Shown here: one piece after another, positions 15,870 through 24,832 of the stretch
Numbering within the stretch: the stretch's first letter is position 1
How the letters are laid out: every line of letters begins with the position of its first letter
DNA from: Anaerovorax odorimutans
GTDB taxonomy: Bacteria; Bacillota; Clostridia; Peptostreptococcales; JAAYPU01
Reading direction: 5' to 3'
DNA length: 64,000 nt
Assembly: GCA_016841185.1 (NCBI GenBank)
Contig: JAENZQ010000002.1
Span: 1 to 64,000, forward strand
Notes under the pieces: generated by a model
Seen by the model: the letters and a program-made list of their open reading frames with translations, nothing else
Databases searched by the model: none
Told to the model about the DNA's origin: nothing
Program-made: the position numbers and the translations under genes

Positions 15870-16787
15870 TCACTTAACATCTAAACCTAAATTTCTGAAT
15901 ATCTGTTTTCTTTCTTCAAGGTATTTCTTATTTCTGTCCGGTTTAACCGGTTCAATAGATTTCAGCAAATACTCTTTACCCAGCTGTTCGTATTTCGTTT
16001 GGCCAAGGCGATGATAGAGCAAAAGCGTTACACTCTTCAACCCTAGCTCATTCTTAACAAATTTCCCGGTACATGATAGATTATCCTGTTGGTCGTTAAT
16101 ACCGAGTATTAATGGAATCCTGATCTCTATTTCCTTCTTTTCTTTTGATAGTTTTTTCAGGTTGTCCAATATGAGAGAATTTTCAACACCGATATATTTT
16201 TTATGTTCCGGGGAACTCATGTGTTTGATATCAATTAAAAACAAATCTACAAACGGCAGTAGCTTCTCTATATTTTCCCAACCGCAATAAGCGGTTGTTT
16301 CTATAGCTGTATGGAGCTTTTTCTCTTTTAAAGCTTTAAGCAATTCCAAACAAAAATCGAATTGGTAAAGCGGTTCTCCTCCCGAAAGCGTAACGCCGCC
16401 ATTACTACGGTTATAGAAGTCAATGTCCTTCATGACATAATCTGTTATTTCTTCAGCGGTCATAACGCGATTTGTATTTCTAAGAGTATCGTTGGGACAT
16501 ACTTTTGCACAATTGCCACATCTGCTGCATAATTCTCTGTCTATAAAAACGCCCTTTCCCTCTTTTCGCTGAATTGCACTATTCCCACAAGCAGTAATAC
16601 ATAAACCACATTTATCTGCACCGATGCATTCTTGCTCCATCAGCATAATCTCGTTATTTATACTCTGCGATTCCGGATTGGAACACCATTGACAGCTTAA
16701 GGGACAACCTTTAAAAAATACCAGCGTTCTTATCCCCGGACCATCATGAACTGCAAACCGTTGAATATCAAAAATTAAACCTCTCAT
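15870..16787 (-). CDS. Glycyl radical enzyme activating enzyme (radical SAM)
   Basis: 305 residues. The radical SAM motif CPLSCQWC (C28, C32, C35) lies in the signature FFKGCPLSCQWCSNPES, and a 2[4Fe-4S] insert follows (C54-C67 and CSRCGNCAKVCP near 86-97). This is the PflA-like group that activates glycerol or diol dehydratases and C-X lyases rather than PFL itself, which lacks the insert. The enzyme cleaves SAM and abstracts hydrogen from the glycine of its partner. It starts 33 bases after the partner's stop, with AGGAGAG before the ATG. Confidence 0.9.
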   Translation of the reverse strand: MRGLIFDIQRFAVHDGPGIRTLVFFKGCPLSCQWCSNPESQSINNEIMLMEQECIGADKCGLCITACGNSAIQRKEGKGVFIDRELCSRCGNCAKVCPNDTLRNTNRVMTAEEITDYVMKDIDFYNRSNGGVTLSGGEPLYQFDFCLELLKALKEKKLHTAIETTAYCGWENIEKLLPFVDLFLIDIKHMSSPEHKKYIGVENSLILDNLKKLSKEKKEIEIRIPLILGINDQQDNLSCTGKFVKNELGLKSVTLLLYHRLGQTKYEQLGKEYLLKSIEPVKPDRNKKYLEERKQIFRNLGLDVK

Positions 16788-16820
16788 AAATACTCTCCTA
16801 ATTCTTTATACATAGCGATA

Positions 16821-19265
16821 CTAAATAACAAACTCTGTTCTTTCAATAATGTCGTTTTGCAGAGCAGGACCCAATCTAACAAAGTATGCGCTGTATCCGG
16901 CAACACGAACTACCAAGCTCTTATATTTTTCCGGATTTTTTTGAGCATCTCTTAGCATATCTGCACTTACTACATTTATTTGATTATGGAATCCACCTTT
17001 TTCAAAATATACCTTGGCGGCATTCATAAAATTCCTGTTTCCTTCCAGTCCCGAAAGAGCGCTTGGGTGGTACTTCTGGTTGAGAAGTGTTCCGTTAGAA
17101 GCAATTACATGGTCTACTTTTGCGACAGATTTTAATGCTGCAGTCGGTCCGCTGATATCTCTCCCATGTACCGGTGATATACCATCTGCCAGTGCAACAC
17201 CGGCTTGCCTTCCATCTGCGCTTGCCCATGTTGTTTTTCCAAAAGGAATGTTGGCGGAAACGGGATATAAGCCTGGCTGGAATATACCGCCTCTGGCATT
17301 GGGCTTATTTTCTATTTCCTTGCAATATGTTAAAGCTGCAAAATGTCCAAATGCATCCACATAATCATCATCATTCCCGAAATGAGGTGCTTGCGCCATC
17401 TGCTGCTGTAAAACTTCATAGCCTTCCCAATTGGCCAATAATGCTTTATACAACTCTGAAGCAGTGACCTTCTTTTCTTTAAATACCATCGTATCAATTG
17501 CAGCCAGACAATCAGCTACATTTGAAATAGCAATTCCCTGAGGCCCTGTAAAGTTATATTTTGCACCGCCGTGAGAAACCCCAATTCCCCTTTCAACGCA
17601 AGGGTCTATCAATAATGAAGGAATTAAAACAGGAGACATTTCCTGATGAACTTTGTCCTCGATATTATTGGTCATAATAATTAACTCTGCAAAATAACTT
17701 ACTTGCTTCTTATATGCATCCATTACATCTTCAATGCTTTTCATATCCGGCAGTCTCCCTGTCGGAACACCGACACGGCCGTATTCCTTATATTTCGGAT
17801 CCATTGGGTACCCATCGTTGATAGCAAGTTCCAGGCATTTCAAGAGGTTAAAAAAACCCGAATCATGCCAAGCGTATGTCTTTCCGGGGACATCCGGCTC
17901 TACACACCCAACAATACTGAAATCTCTTGCATCTTCTAAATCCACACCTCTATTCAAAAGCATCTGAATAGTAACTTCATCATTATAAAAAGCAGGCATG
18001 CCTAAACCGAGTTTATTGACTTCAATGGCCTTTTCCCATAAAGAATCCGGGTTTTTTACAGACAGACGGACAGATATTGCCGGTTCACACATCTTCGTCC
18101 TACCGGAAGCATTTAATACCATATAAGACAACTCATTGGTTGCATCCAATCCATCTCTGGTAAGTCCTCCTGCTTGTAAATTCTGAGACTTACATGCACC
18201 TGAAAAGCATTCTGTAACAGGAGTACTCTTAATTTTTTCTGTTTCTCCAAGTTTGACCCAGACACTGTCAATAAGCTCTTGAGCCTCTCTCATTGAAATA
18301 ACGTTGCTTTCGATATCATTTTTAAAATAAGGATACATATACTGATCCCAACGGCCGGGTGAGATTGAATGCCCATTGGATTCAATTTGTATGGCAACTT
18401 GAATAAACCAAAATGATTGAATTGCTTCCCAGAAACTCCTGGCAGGATACATGGGTACATGATCACAATTTTCGGCTATTTTAGACAGCTCCCATTTTCT
18501 CTGCAGGTCATTTTCTTTTTCTGCCAAATCCCTTGCCATTTGTGCATATCTCTTCGAAAAGACTTCCATGGCATCAATGCTGATTACTGCAGCATCATAA
18601 AATGTCACTTTATCCCCATAATCAGGATCTAAATGATTCAGACATGATTTTCTATCCAAAATTTCTTCTTTAATGGAAGCTAATCCTCTATTAATAGCTT
18701 TATCATAGCCACAGGTAAAGTGACCAATTCCTCCCGTAATATAATTCCCTACATCAAATACATTTGCTGCCAGTGCAGATTTTGCTTTTTCGGGAATCAT
18801 GCTGTATGATCGATCATATACTGTGTGCCCAAGCCAGTAATCTTTTATGGAACGAAGTTTCTCTTTTGTTTCCTCAGTAATGATATATGGTTCCAGTTCT
18901 CTTTGATCAAAGGGCTGGTTTTCCATTTCATCCATAATCCAATCATATGAATACTCAGGATAGATCATAGATGAAAGCGGCTTGAATGCCAAATTACCAA
19001 CAATCAACTCGTCCGGTTTAATATAAATTGTTTTCTCCTTCAACATTTTGTAAAGAGCCTTTGCTCTTCTCATATGAATCGGTTCATTTTCTGTTTCTTT
19101 ATAAGATTCTGTTATAATAACAGCTCTCTCCGGATCGATTTCGCTATTATGACTTAAAACATACTCTACATTTTTCTGTATACGCTCGCTTGGAGTAAAA
19201 TCATGTTCCAACGGATCAAATGGCTCCTCCCAATTAGGAACAAGATGAAATTTTTTATTACCCAT
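16821..19265 (-). CDS. Glycyl radical enzyme, dehydratase/C-X lyase (PFL2) group
   Basis: 814 residues from the ATG at 19265, six bases after AAGGAGG; an in-frame ATG 19 codons upstream lies inside the previous gene and has no ribosome site. The thiyl Cys and its base are in GCVEP (C454, E456). The radical glycine is G790 in RVAGYSAYF, close to the C-terminus. GCVEP places it with the glycerol/diol dehydratase, CutC and sulfonate-lyase types; the substrate cannot be read reliably. With a GldA-type dehydrogenase and AOR in the same operon, a polyol such as glycerol or 1,2-propanediol giving an aldehyde is reasonable. No microcompartment shell genes are present, nor an N-terminal targeting peptide. 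Confidence 0.88.
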   Translation of the reverse strand: MGNKKFHLVPNWEEPFDPLEHDFTPSERIQKNVEYVLSHNSEIDPERAVIITESYKETENEPIHMRRAKALYKMLKEKTIYIKPDELIVGNLAFKPLSSMIYPEYSYDWIMDEMENQPFDQRELEPYIITEETKEKLRSIKDYWLGHTVYDRSYSMIPEKAKSALAANVFDVGNYITGGIGHFTCGYDKAINRGLASIKEEILDRKSCLNHLDPDYGDKVTFYDAAVISIDAMEVFSKRYAQMARDLAEKENDLQRKWELSKIAENCDHVPMYPARSFWEAIQSFWFIQVAIQIESNGHSISPGRWDQYMYPYFKNDIESNVISMREAQELIDSVWVKLGETEKIKSTPVTECFSGACKSQNLQAGGLTRDGLDATNELSYMVLNASGRTKMCEPAISVRLSVKNPDSLWEKAIEVNKLGLGMPAFYNDEVTIQMLLNRGVDLEDARDFSIVGCVEPDVPGKTYAWHDSGFFNLLKCLELAINDGYPMDPKYKEYGRVGVPTGRLPDMKSIEDVMDAYKKQVSYFAELIIMTNNIEDKVHQEMSPVLIPSLLIDPCVERGIGVSHGGAKYNFTGPQGIAISNVADCLAAIDTMVFKEKKVTASELYKALLANWEGYEVLQQQMAQAPHFGNDDDYVDAFGHFAALTYCKEIENKPNARGGIFQPGLYPVSANIPFGKTTWASADGRQAGVALADGISPVHGRDISGPTAALKSVAKVDHVIASNGTLLNQKYHPSALSGLEGNRNFMNAAKVYFEKGGFHNQINVVSADMLRDAQKNPEKYKSLVVRVAGYSAYFVRLGPALQNDIIERTEFVI

Positions 19266-19284
19266 AAAAAGTCCTCCTTTCAGA

Positions 19285-19698
19285 CTATCGGCTCCTATAC
19301 TTTTCGTAATATTTCTTAACACCTGCCTGTGCTATGGCGATATCCTGTTCAACTGACCCTCCTGAAACGCCAATTGCACCAACTAATACGTCATCCCGAA
19401 ATAAGGGAATCCCTCCGCCAAATATGACATATCTACATTGATTTGTCGTATTTAGTCCAAATAATGATTGCCCGGTTTGTGACAATTTTCCTAATTCTTC
19501 AGTAGTCGTTTTTGTAGCAGCAGCTGTAAATGCTTTATCTTTTGAAATATCTATACTTCCAAAAATAGCGCCATCCATCCTTTTGAGTGCCACTAAATGC
19601 CCGCCGGCATCTACTACTGAAATAATAACCGGAATACCAAGATTTTTTGCCTTTTCAAAAGAAGCATTTATTATTTCTTCGGCAAGCTGCAGATACAT
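19285..19698 (-). CDS. GlcG/HbpS-like (DUF336-type) small protein
   Basis: 137 residues from the ATG at 19698; a GTG three codons earlier lies inside the AGAGGTGAGG ribosome site. The sequence has the whole GlcG/HbpS pattern: SVVDAGGHLVALKRMDGA, DKAFTAA and the terminal GGGIPLFRDDVLVGAIGVSGGSVEQDIAIAQAG. Members are found beside glycolate oxidase, diol dehydratase and dehydrogenase genes; some bind haem or cobalamin-like cofactors, but the biochemical role is mostly unsettled. It lies 19 bases before the glycyl radical enzyme start. Confidence 0.82.
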   Translation of the reverse strand: MYLQLAEEIINASFEKAKNLGIPVIISVVDAGGHLVALKRMDGAIFGSIDISKDKAFTAAATKTTTEELGKLSQTGQSLFGLNTTNQCRYVIFGGGIPLFRDDVLVGAIGVSGGSVEQDIAIAQAGVKKYYEKYRSR

Positions 19699-19734
19699 CG
19701 TCCTCACCTCTTTGAATATAAAATGACTTGTATA

Positions 19735-19770
19735 TTAGATATTACTGCTGTATACAGCAGTAATATCTAA
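19735..19770 (-). other. Strong intercistronic hairpin before the GlcG-like gene
   Basis: A perfect 16-bp inverted repeat (TTAGATATTACTGCTG and its complement) with a TATA loop, between the membrane-protein gene and the GlcG-like gene. No T-run follows on the minus strand, so termination is unlikely. It may shield the 5' end of the abundant glcG/glycyl-radical mRNA. Confidence 0.7.
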
Positions 19771-19815
19771 TTGTAAGAAGGTTAAACATATTTTATTTAG
19801 CATTATTGTGAACAT

Positions 19816-20856
19816 TTATACAAGCTCAGTCTGGCTGCCAATTAATTTGTCTTTGTTTCTTTTGATATATGATTGTTGATAAACAGACAGAATAATTGAA
19901 AGTGCAATAATGATTGCAGGTAAAACAATAATCAATTGTTCATTAAAAAGATTCAATTTCGGCGCTATGACGAAAAATAAAAATGACGTAAAACTGATGG
20001 ACATTCCAGGGGGATCAACCCAACAGTCACCGTAAACCAAGAATAGTCTTGCAAGATAGTCTCCTGCAAAAGCACCAATAATACCGCCGGCTACCCCCCA
20101 CATAAGGCTGCCGCTCATAAGAACTCCATAAGATGCTCCAAGCGCTATATGATGGAAAATCGGAACATTGATACCTGAAAGCAACAGAAGGAATGCCGCA
20201 ACACCTATACAAAATCCAACAAAAGGCGCACCTGCAGCAGTTTCCGGAATTTGAAGCATAAGATAAGTCACATACCCGGAAAGTCCACCGATAACGATAC
20301 CCATAAGTGTCAGCTCTGTCGCGGTATTTTGCCATGGAAGCCATACATTATCATGAAGTACGCTGAATCTTCCACCGGCTTGTTTTACTTTATCCGGTGT
20401 TTTACCGAATATCTCTGCTAATCCTGTTGTGCCAAATGAAACCTTCGCAATGATTGCTGAAAGAAATACTGTAAATGCAACAGTATCGATCATGCCTGTC
20501 ATAATGACATTAAGCCCGGTTGATATTACATATGCTATAATTCCAAATATTCCACCTACTATCAGAACATCCGGCCTTCTCAGGGTTATTAATGCTTTTC
20601 CTATATCTTTTCCACTTTCAATATAACCTCTTCTTGAAGCATATGCTGCTGCAGCACAAGCCCCTCCAAAGGAGATATGCGGACCAAAGAATGGACCAAA
20701 GGTAATAACGCCAAGCCAGTCAAAGGTGGATCCTGCAACGCTCAATGCTATGCCAATAAGCCCTGTCACACCAACAAATGCAAATGCCCCCAGGGCACCC
20801 ATAGCTGATGCTAATAGACCGCCACAAAAAGAAACAAATACCAGAACTATATCCAT
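19816..20856 (-). CDS. Multi-pass membrane protein of unknown family, possible substrate permease
   Basis: 346 residues with about ten hydrophobic segments and a glycine-rich first helix (VSFCGGLLASAMGALGAFAFVG). Characteristic pieces are GPFFGPHISFGGACAAAAYASRRGY, a soluble loop about residues 145-170, and GGIIGAFAGDYLARLF. I do not recognise the family. It is the second gene of the glycyl radical operon, after the dehydrogenase, so an uptake or facilitator role for the diol or product is a reasonable guess. It is preceded by GGGAGG. It lacks ABC, MFS, TRAP or aquaglyceroporin (NPA) motifs. Confidence 0.7.
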   Translation of the reverse strand: MDIVLVFVSFCGGLLASAMGALGAFAFVGVTGLIGIALSVAGSTFDWLGVITFGPFFGPHISFGGACAAAAYASRRGYIESGKDIGKALITLRRPDVLIVGGIFGIIAYVISTGLNVIMTGMIDTVAFTVFLSAIIAKVSFGTTGLAEIFGKTPDKVKQAGGRFSVLHDNVWLPWQNTATELTLMGIVIGGLSGYVTYLMLQIPETAAGAPFVGFCIGVAAFLLLLSGINVPIFHHIALGASYGVLMSGSLMWGVAGGIIGAFAGDYLARLFLVYGDCWVDPPGMSISFTSFLFFVIAPKLNLFNEQLIIVLPAIIIALSIILSVYQQSYIKRNKDKLIGSQTELV

Positions 20857-20892
20857 AATTTATAAACCTCCCTAAGTTGCTGTTATTTTTTT

Positions 20893-20924
20893 AAGAGGTA
20901 TTGTTTTTAATAACGATACCTCTT
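20893..20924. other. Intercistronic hairpin between the dehydrogenase and membrane-protein genes
   Basis: A 13-bp stem (AAGAGGTAT.. / ..ATACCTCTT, one G-T pair) with a 6-nt loop. The T-run is on the plus-strand side only, so it is not a terminator for the minus-strand operon. Confidence 0.55.
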
Positions 20925-20951
20925 TTATATAAATCATCCGAAATACAATAA

Positions 20952-22073
20952 TTAAACGATTGATAGTCCTTGTTTAACTCTTTTGCCCATTGCATCTGCA
21001 GTAATTACTGCATCATAAACCATTTGATCGGTAATCGGGAATGCATGATTATGCATGATTTTATCAGGCAGAGTTGATAAATGAACAGCCTCCATCAACT
21101 TTTCAGGACCAACTTTATCAATATTAAGATCTGCAAGAGTTATTGGAAGCCCAACTTTATGGCAGAAATCAAAAACTTGCTGAATCGTTTCTTTTGGTCT
21201 GCACTCAAGAACCAATTGAGTCAATGTTAAGAAAGCAACTTTTTCTCCGTGATAATAATCATGAATTTCCGGAAATATTGTAAACCCGTCCTGAAGTGAA
21301 TGTGCAGCTGCAAGACCACCGCTTTCAAAGCCTATCCCGCTTAACAATGTATTGGCTTCAACCACTTTTTCTAAGGCAGGTGTAACCACTTTGCTTTCTG
21401 CGGCAATTTTAGCTTGCATACCATATTCCATCAAGATATCAAAACATAATTTTGCTACTGCTATTGCCGTTGCCGTTGGTTGTCCCCCCGGTAGGTTAAT
21501 GCTGCAAGCTCTGTTACAAGCATCTGCTTCAAACCAAGTAGCAAGTGCGTCTCCCATACCCGCAACAAGCAATCTGGAAGGCGCCTGAGCAATGATTTCC
21601 GTATCAACCAAAACAATATCGGGGTTTCTTCTTGGGATATAGAACTCTACAAACACACCTTCTTCGTCATAAACAACAGACAATGCACTTGTAGGCGCAT
21701 CTGTAGAAGCGATAGTTGGCAGAATAACTGTTGCAACATTCGCTTTATCAGCTGCAGCTTTTACTGTGTCCATCGTTTTCCCGCCGCCGCTTGCAATTAT
21801 CACATCACATTTATTCTTTATGGCCAGTTCTTTGACTCTTTCGATCTCATTATAAGTTACTTCGCCGTTAAACAGCTCTTCTATTTGTTCAATGCCTTTT
21901 TCTTTAAAACTTTTTTCTCTTCCTGATCTGGTAGTTGATAAGCCTGTTTTCCCTCCAATTACCAATGCCTTTTTACAGCCTAATGTAGAAAGATGGTCTC
22001 CCAACTCATACATAGCTCTTCTTCCTTGTACATATCTGCCAGGTGCAATCATAACGTTTGTAAATTTTCCCAT
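20952..22073 (-). CDS. Iron-type alcohol dehydrogenase, glycerol dehydrogenase (GldA) subgroup
   Basis: 373 residues. The NAD-binding GGGKTMDTVKA (about 95-105), the metal-site stretch GMGDALATWFEAD (about 170-182), and later histidines in AAHSLQDGF and HDYYHGEKVAF are those of GldA-type enzymes, which use a metal (usually Zn) to oxidise glycerol and other vicinal diols with NAD+. It is the first gene of the nine-gene operon, 68 bases downstream of a sigma-54 promoter, with GGAGG before the ATG. It may oxidise the diol or reduce the aldehyde formed by the glycyl radical enzyme; direction cannot be inferred. Confidence 0.85.
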   Translation of the reverse strand: MGKFTNVMIAPGRYVQGRRAMYELGDHLSTLGCKKALVIGGKTGLSTTRSGREKSFKEKGIEQIEELFNGEVTYNEIERVKELAIKNKCDVIIASGGGKTMDTVKAAADKANVATVILPTIASTDAPTSALSVVYDEEGVFVEFYIPRRNPDIVLVDTEIIAQAPSRLLVAGMGDALATWFEADACNRACSINLPGGQPTATAIAVAKLCFDILMEYGMQAKIAAESKVVTPALEKVVEANTLLSGIGFESGGLAAAHSLQDGFTIFPEIHDYYHGEKVAFLTLTQLVLECRPKETIQQVFDFCHKVGLPITLADLNIDKVGPEKLMEAVHLSTLPDKIMHNHAFPITDQMVYDAVITADAMGKRVKQGLSIV

Positions 22074-22140
22074 TATTGATCCTCCTTCATTTTTTCTTTA
22101 GAATCATTTTGTATTACACTAGTGTATGTACTTATCTAAG

Positions 22141-22156
22141 AGCAATAACTATGCCA
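22141..22156 (-). promoter_or_regulatory. Sigma-54 (-24/-12) promoter
   Basis: On the minus strand the sequence is TGGCATAGTTATTGCT. The invariant GG (22155-22154) and GC (22143-22142) are separated by exactly 10 bases, and TGGCA/TTGCT match the consensus TGGCAC-N5-TTGCW with few changes. It lies 68 bases before the dehydrogenase start and next to a sigma-54 activator gene. Confidence 0.82.
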
Positions 22157-22234
22157 TAATGATTTTATTTCTAAAAACCGGTGAATTTAAAAGATTTCAG
22201 AGTCTTTTTACCTATTTCACAGCTGTAACGATAC

Positions 22235-22284
22235 TGTAACATCTGTGTCAACCCCCTACTCTCACGCGTGACACTCCTGTTACA
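22235..22284. promoter_or_regulatory. Upstream activator sequence: 16-base inverted repeat
   Basis: The arms TGTAACATCTGTGTCA (22235-22250) and TGACACTCCTGTTACA (22269-22284) are inverted copies matching at 13 of 16 positions, 18 bases apart. A further CTGTAAC lies at 22223-22229. The repeat ends about 80-130 bases upstream of the -24 box, the usual place for enhancer sites of NtrC-family activators. Confidence 0.72.
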
Positions 22285-22421
22285 CCTATGTTCAGTATTA
22301 AATTATATTTTTCTATAGCTTTTATCCAATTGAGAATAAACCCAACCGAAGTGCATATACAAAGCAATATATCTCAATTATTAATATATAATTTGGAACT
22401 TTCATTCCATTTTGTAAAAAA

Positions 22422-22454
22422 AAAAGGTGTTAGCCTAATGAGCTATCACCTTTT
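22422..22454 (-). terminator. Terminator of the sigma-54 activator gene
   Basis: A 13-bp stem with one mismatch (AAAAGGTGTTAGC / GCTATCACCTTTT) and a 7-nt loop. On the minus strand it is followed by a run of nine or more T, nine bases after the gene's stop. Confidence 0.8.
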
Positions 22455-22462
22455 ATCAAGAA

Positions 22463-24478
22463 CTAAATCTTAATGCCGTATTTTTTTAACTTCCTGTATA
22501 CCGTGTTCCTGGACACTCCCATGGCATGAGCAACTTGTGTAATGTTCCCTCCAAAATCCAAAAGTTTTTTTTCAATCAACATCCGCTCTTCTTCTTCCAG
22601 ATTCGCTTTTTTCTTTAATCTTACTTCATCAATGGATACTTCCTTGGTCTCTATCAAATGATCCAAGCTTTTGTTTTTATTTGCATTCATATCTTTGTTG
22701 CAAAATATCTCTTCAGGAAGGTTCTCTATTGTAAGAATATCCGAATTATTAATGCTCATCATTCTTTCCACAATATTTTGAAGCTCCCTGACATTTCCCG
22801 GCCAAGGATATTTAAATAAATGAGGAAAAATGTGGGGATCGATAGTTTTTATCACATAACCGCTTTTTCTCCCTATGGCATTCACAAAATATCTAAAGAG
22901 TAATTCGATATCTTTCTCTCTCTCACGAAGCGGAGGGATTTTTATAGAAATTACATTCAGCCTATAATATAGATCCTGTCTGAAATTTCCTCTTTCTACT
23001 TCATTATAAAGTGACTTATTGCTGGCACAAATAACGCGTACATCTACCGGAATTTCCTTGTTATCGCCAATACGAATGACCTTTCTTTCCTGTATTACTC
23101 TTAAGAGACTTACTTGCTGTTCAAGCGGCATGTCACCTATTTCATCCAAGAAAATGGTGCCTTGTGAAGCCTGCTCGAATTTCCCGGACCTACCTCCCCG
23201 AACTGCACCGGTAAAAGCGCCTTCAATATATCCAAACAATTCACTGCCTACCAATTCTCTTGGAATAGCGCCGCAATTCACACAAACAAAAGGACCTTTT
23301 CTTCTTCGGCTTTGATTGTGAATTGCCTGAGCAAAAACTTCCTTCCCAGTTCCGCTTTCACCTTCCAGCAAAACTGTGGCTTCATTTTCAGATGCTTTTA
23401 AAGCAATATTCATAACTTCCTTTATTTTAGTGCTTTCTCCAATGATATCTTCAAAATTCATTTGTGCCCGATGGCTGCCGTATTTGGTAACCAATTTTTG
23501 AATTTTATCCATTGGCCTTATTACAGTAACCATACCTGTAAAGCCGTCTTCATCGTCTTTAATGGGTACGCCGGAAATCAGGCACTCTGCCATACCATTT
23601 GATGTTTTTAATGAGATTTCTATATCATGAAACTCAGAATCAGATGTAAGAACCCTTTTAGCATAATGATTTCCTTTAATTATTTCATCCATTGACTTTC
23701 CTAAAGCAAAATCCTTGCCGAGGATTTCTTCTGCTGCCGGGTTCATCATTTCTATCTTCTTGTTATCATCATAAATGATGATCGCTTCGGATACTTTGTG
23801 AAATATATTGATCATTCTTTCATTAATGGCCTGTAATTCTCTGTTTTTTTGTCTTATGGTAAGCAAGTGCTGAATGGCTTCAACAGCTGCTACGACCATC
23901 CCCAATGTATGCTTATGCACACTATAAGAAGGCCCGGATACATTAACAATCCCTATCAGTTTTCCTGCCTTATCAAGAATAGGCGCCCCTGAGCATGTGA
24001 AGTTATGACTTTTCTTGCAATAATGTTCCGCTCCAGTCATTTGTATCGGCTTTTTATGGTGAAGAATAATACCCATGGTAGTAGAACCTACATACTCTTC
24101 TTTCCAGCAGGCGCCCTTCATAAAGTTAATATTTGAGGCTTCTTCCTCCATAACTGTGTCTCCAAAAAAATCTAAAATATAACCCTCTGAATTTAACAAC
24201 ACCACATAAAAGCCCGAGTTTTTGAAAAATTTGTATAATTTGTACAAAAATGGCCTGGATACTTCAATAAGTTCTTCATGGTTTTCCAACAAATTTTCCA
24301 GTTCAATCCCTTTTAATATATGGTTACAAACCCCTCCGTAAGGGTCAACATTCGCTCTTCTGCACCTCTTCCAAGACTCGGCTATCTCCGGTCTGACAAT
24401 CTGATTATTATAGTTTTCGCTATTGATATATTCTTTCCACTCATTATAAATGCTTTCATTAAAATCATTATTAATCAT
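22463..24478 (-). CDS. Sigma-54-dependent activator, GAF-PAS-AAA+-Fis (AcoR-like)
   Basis: 671 residues. Residues about 75-205 form a GAF-like sensor with CSGAPILDKAGKLIGIVNVSGP, as in AcoR-type regulators. About 220-330 is a PAS domain (IFHKVSEAIIIYDDNKKIEMMNPAAEEILG). The AAA+ domain has Walker A GESGTGKE (373-380) and the sigma-54 contact motif GAFTGA (420-425). The C-terminus is a Fis-type helix-turn-helix (ITQVAHAMGVSRNTVYRKLKKYG). There is no receiver domain, so it senses a small molecule directly. The gene is just upstream of, and codirectional with, the glycyl radical operon, whose promoter is -24/-12 with an inverted repeat, so it is the probable regulator. Confidence 0.92.
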   Translation of the reverse strand: MINNDFNESIYNEWKEYINSENYNNQIVRPEIAESWKRCRRANVDPYGGVCNHILKGIELENLLENHEELIEVSRPFLYKLYKFFKNSGFYVVLLNSEGYILDFFGDTVMEEEASNINFMKGACWKEEYVGSTTMGIILHHKKPIQMTGAEHYCKKSHNFTCSGAPILDKAGKLIGIVNVSGPSYSVHKHTLGMVVAAVEAIQHLLTIRQKNRELQAINERMINIFHKVSEAIIIYDDNKKIEMMNPAAEEILGKDFALGKSMDEIIKGNHYAKRVLTSDSEFHDIEISLKTSNGMAECLISGVPIKDDEDGFTGMVTVIRPMDKIQKLVTKYGSHRAQMNFEDIIGESTKIKEVMNIALKASENEATVLLEGESGTGKEVFAQAIHNQSRRRKGPFVCVNCGAIPRELVGSELFGYIEGAFTGAVRGGRSGKFEQASQGTIFLDEIGDMPLEQQVSLLRVIQERKVIRIGDNKEIPVDVRVICASNKSLYNEVERGNFRQDLYYRLNVISIKIPPLREREKDIELLFRYFVNAIGRKSGYVIKTIDPHIFPHLFKYPWPGNVRELQNIVERMMSINNSDILTIENLPEEIFCNKDMNANKNKSLDHLIETKEVSIDEVRLKKKANLEEEERMLIEKKLLDFGGNITQVAHAMGVSRNTVYRKLKKYGIKI

Positions 24479-24832
24479 AATAGCCTTCTCCCCCTAAATC
24501 GTTTAAAAATCAATAATAACACATTATATATACTTTGTATATACATTATCATTACTTAATAATTTCCATTCCGCTCTTTATTCTAATTCACCTATTAAGA
24601 CTTTTCCCCACGTAATAATAAATATAATTTTCTATTAAGCAATATCCTTTTTTTTCTTTAATTTTCCGTATTGTCTCTATGAACTTGGTACATTCTGATT
24701 CCTCTTAGCATAATTTAAAATGGTCTGCCCCGCGATGAAGTGCTCTATTTCAATCTGCGGATCAAAAAAAGTAGCAAATCACATTTCCGTTTGCTACTTT
24801 ATCTACATTCTGAAGCCTCATTGAGATGTTTT
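24479..24832. other. Intergenic region between the activator gene and fur
   Basis: 354 AT-rich bases with no supported gene. It contains the fur terminator (24768-24800) and, on the right-to-left path, the promoter area of the activator gene, in which no clear operator was seen. Confidence 0.5.
24768..24800 (-). terminator. Terminator of the Fur-family gene
   Basis: A perfect 11-bp stem (AAAGTAGCAAA / TTTGCTACTTT) followed by TTTTTTTGAT on the minus strand, 33 bases after the Fur stop. Confidence 0.85.

Larger units (their letters stand above)
22074..22462. promoter_or_regulatory. Control region of the glycyl radical operon
   Basis: 389 bases with no gene. From the operon outward it holds a 12-bp palindrome TACACTAGTGTA (22115-22126) in the presumed leader, the -24/-12 promoter (22141-22156), a long inverted repeat (22235-22284), a stretch without recognisable signals, and the terminator of the activator gene (22422-22454). 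Confidence 0.75.

Noticed and set aside
16821-19265. Naming the glycyl radical enzyme as glycerol dehydratase or choline lyase
   Set aside because: GCVEP alone does not separate these clades, and neither a B12-independent 1,3-propanediol gene set nor Cut microcompartment genes are present.
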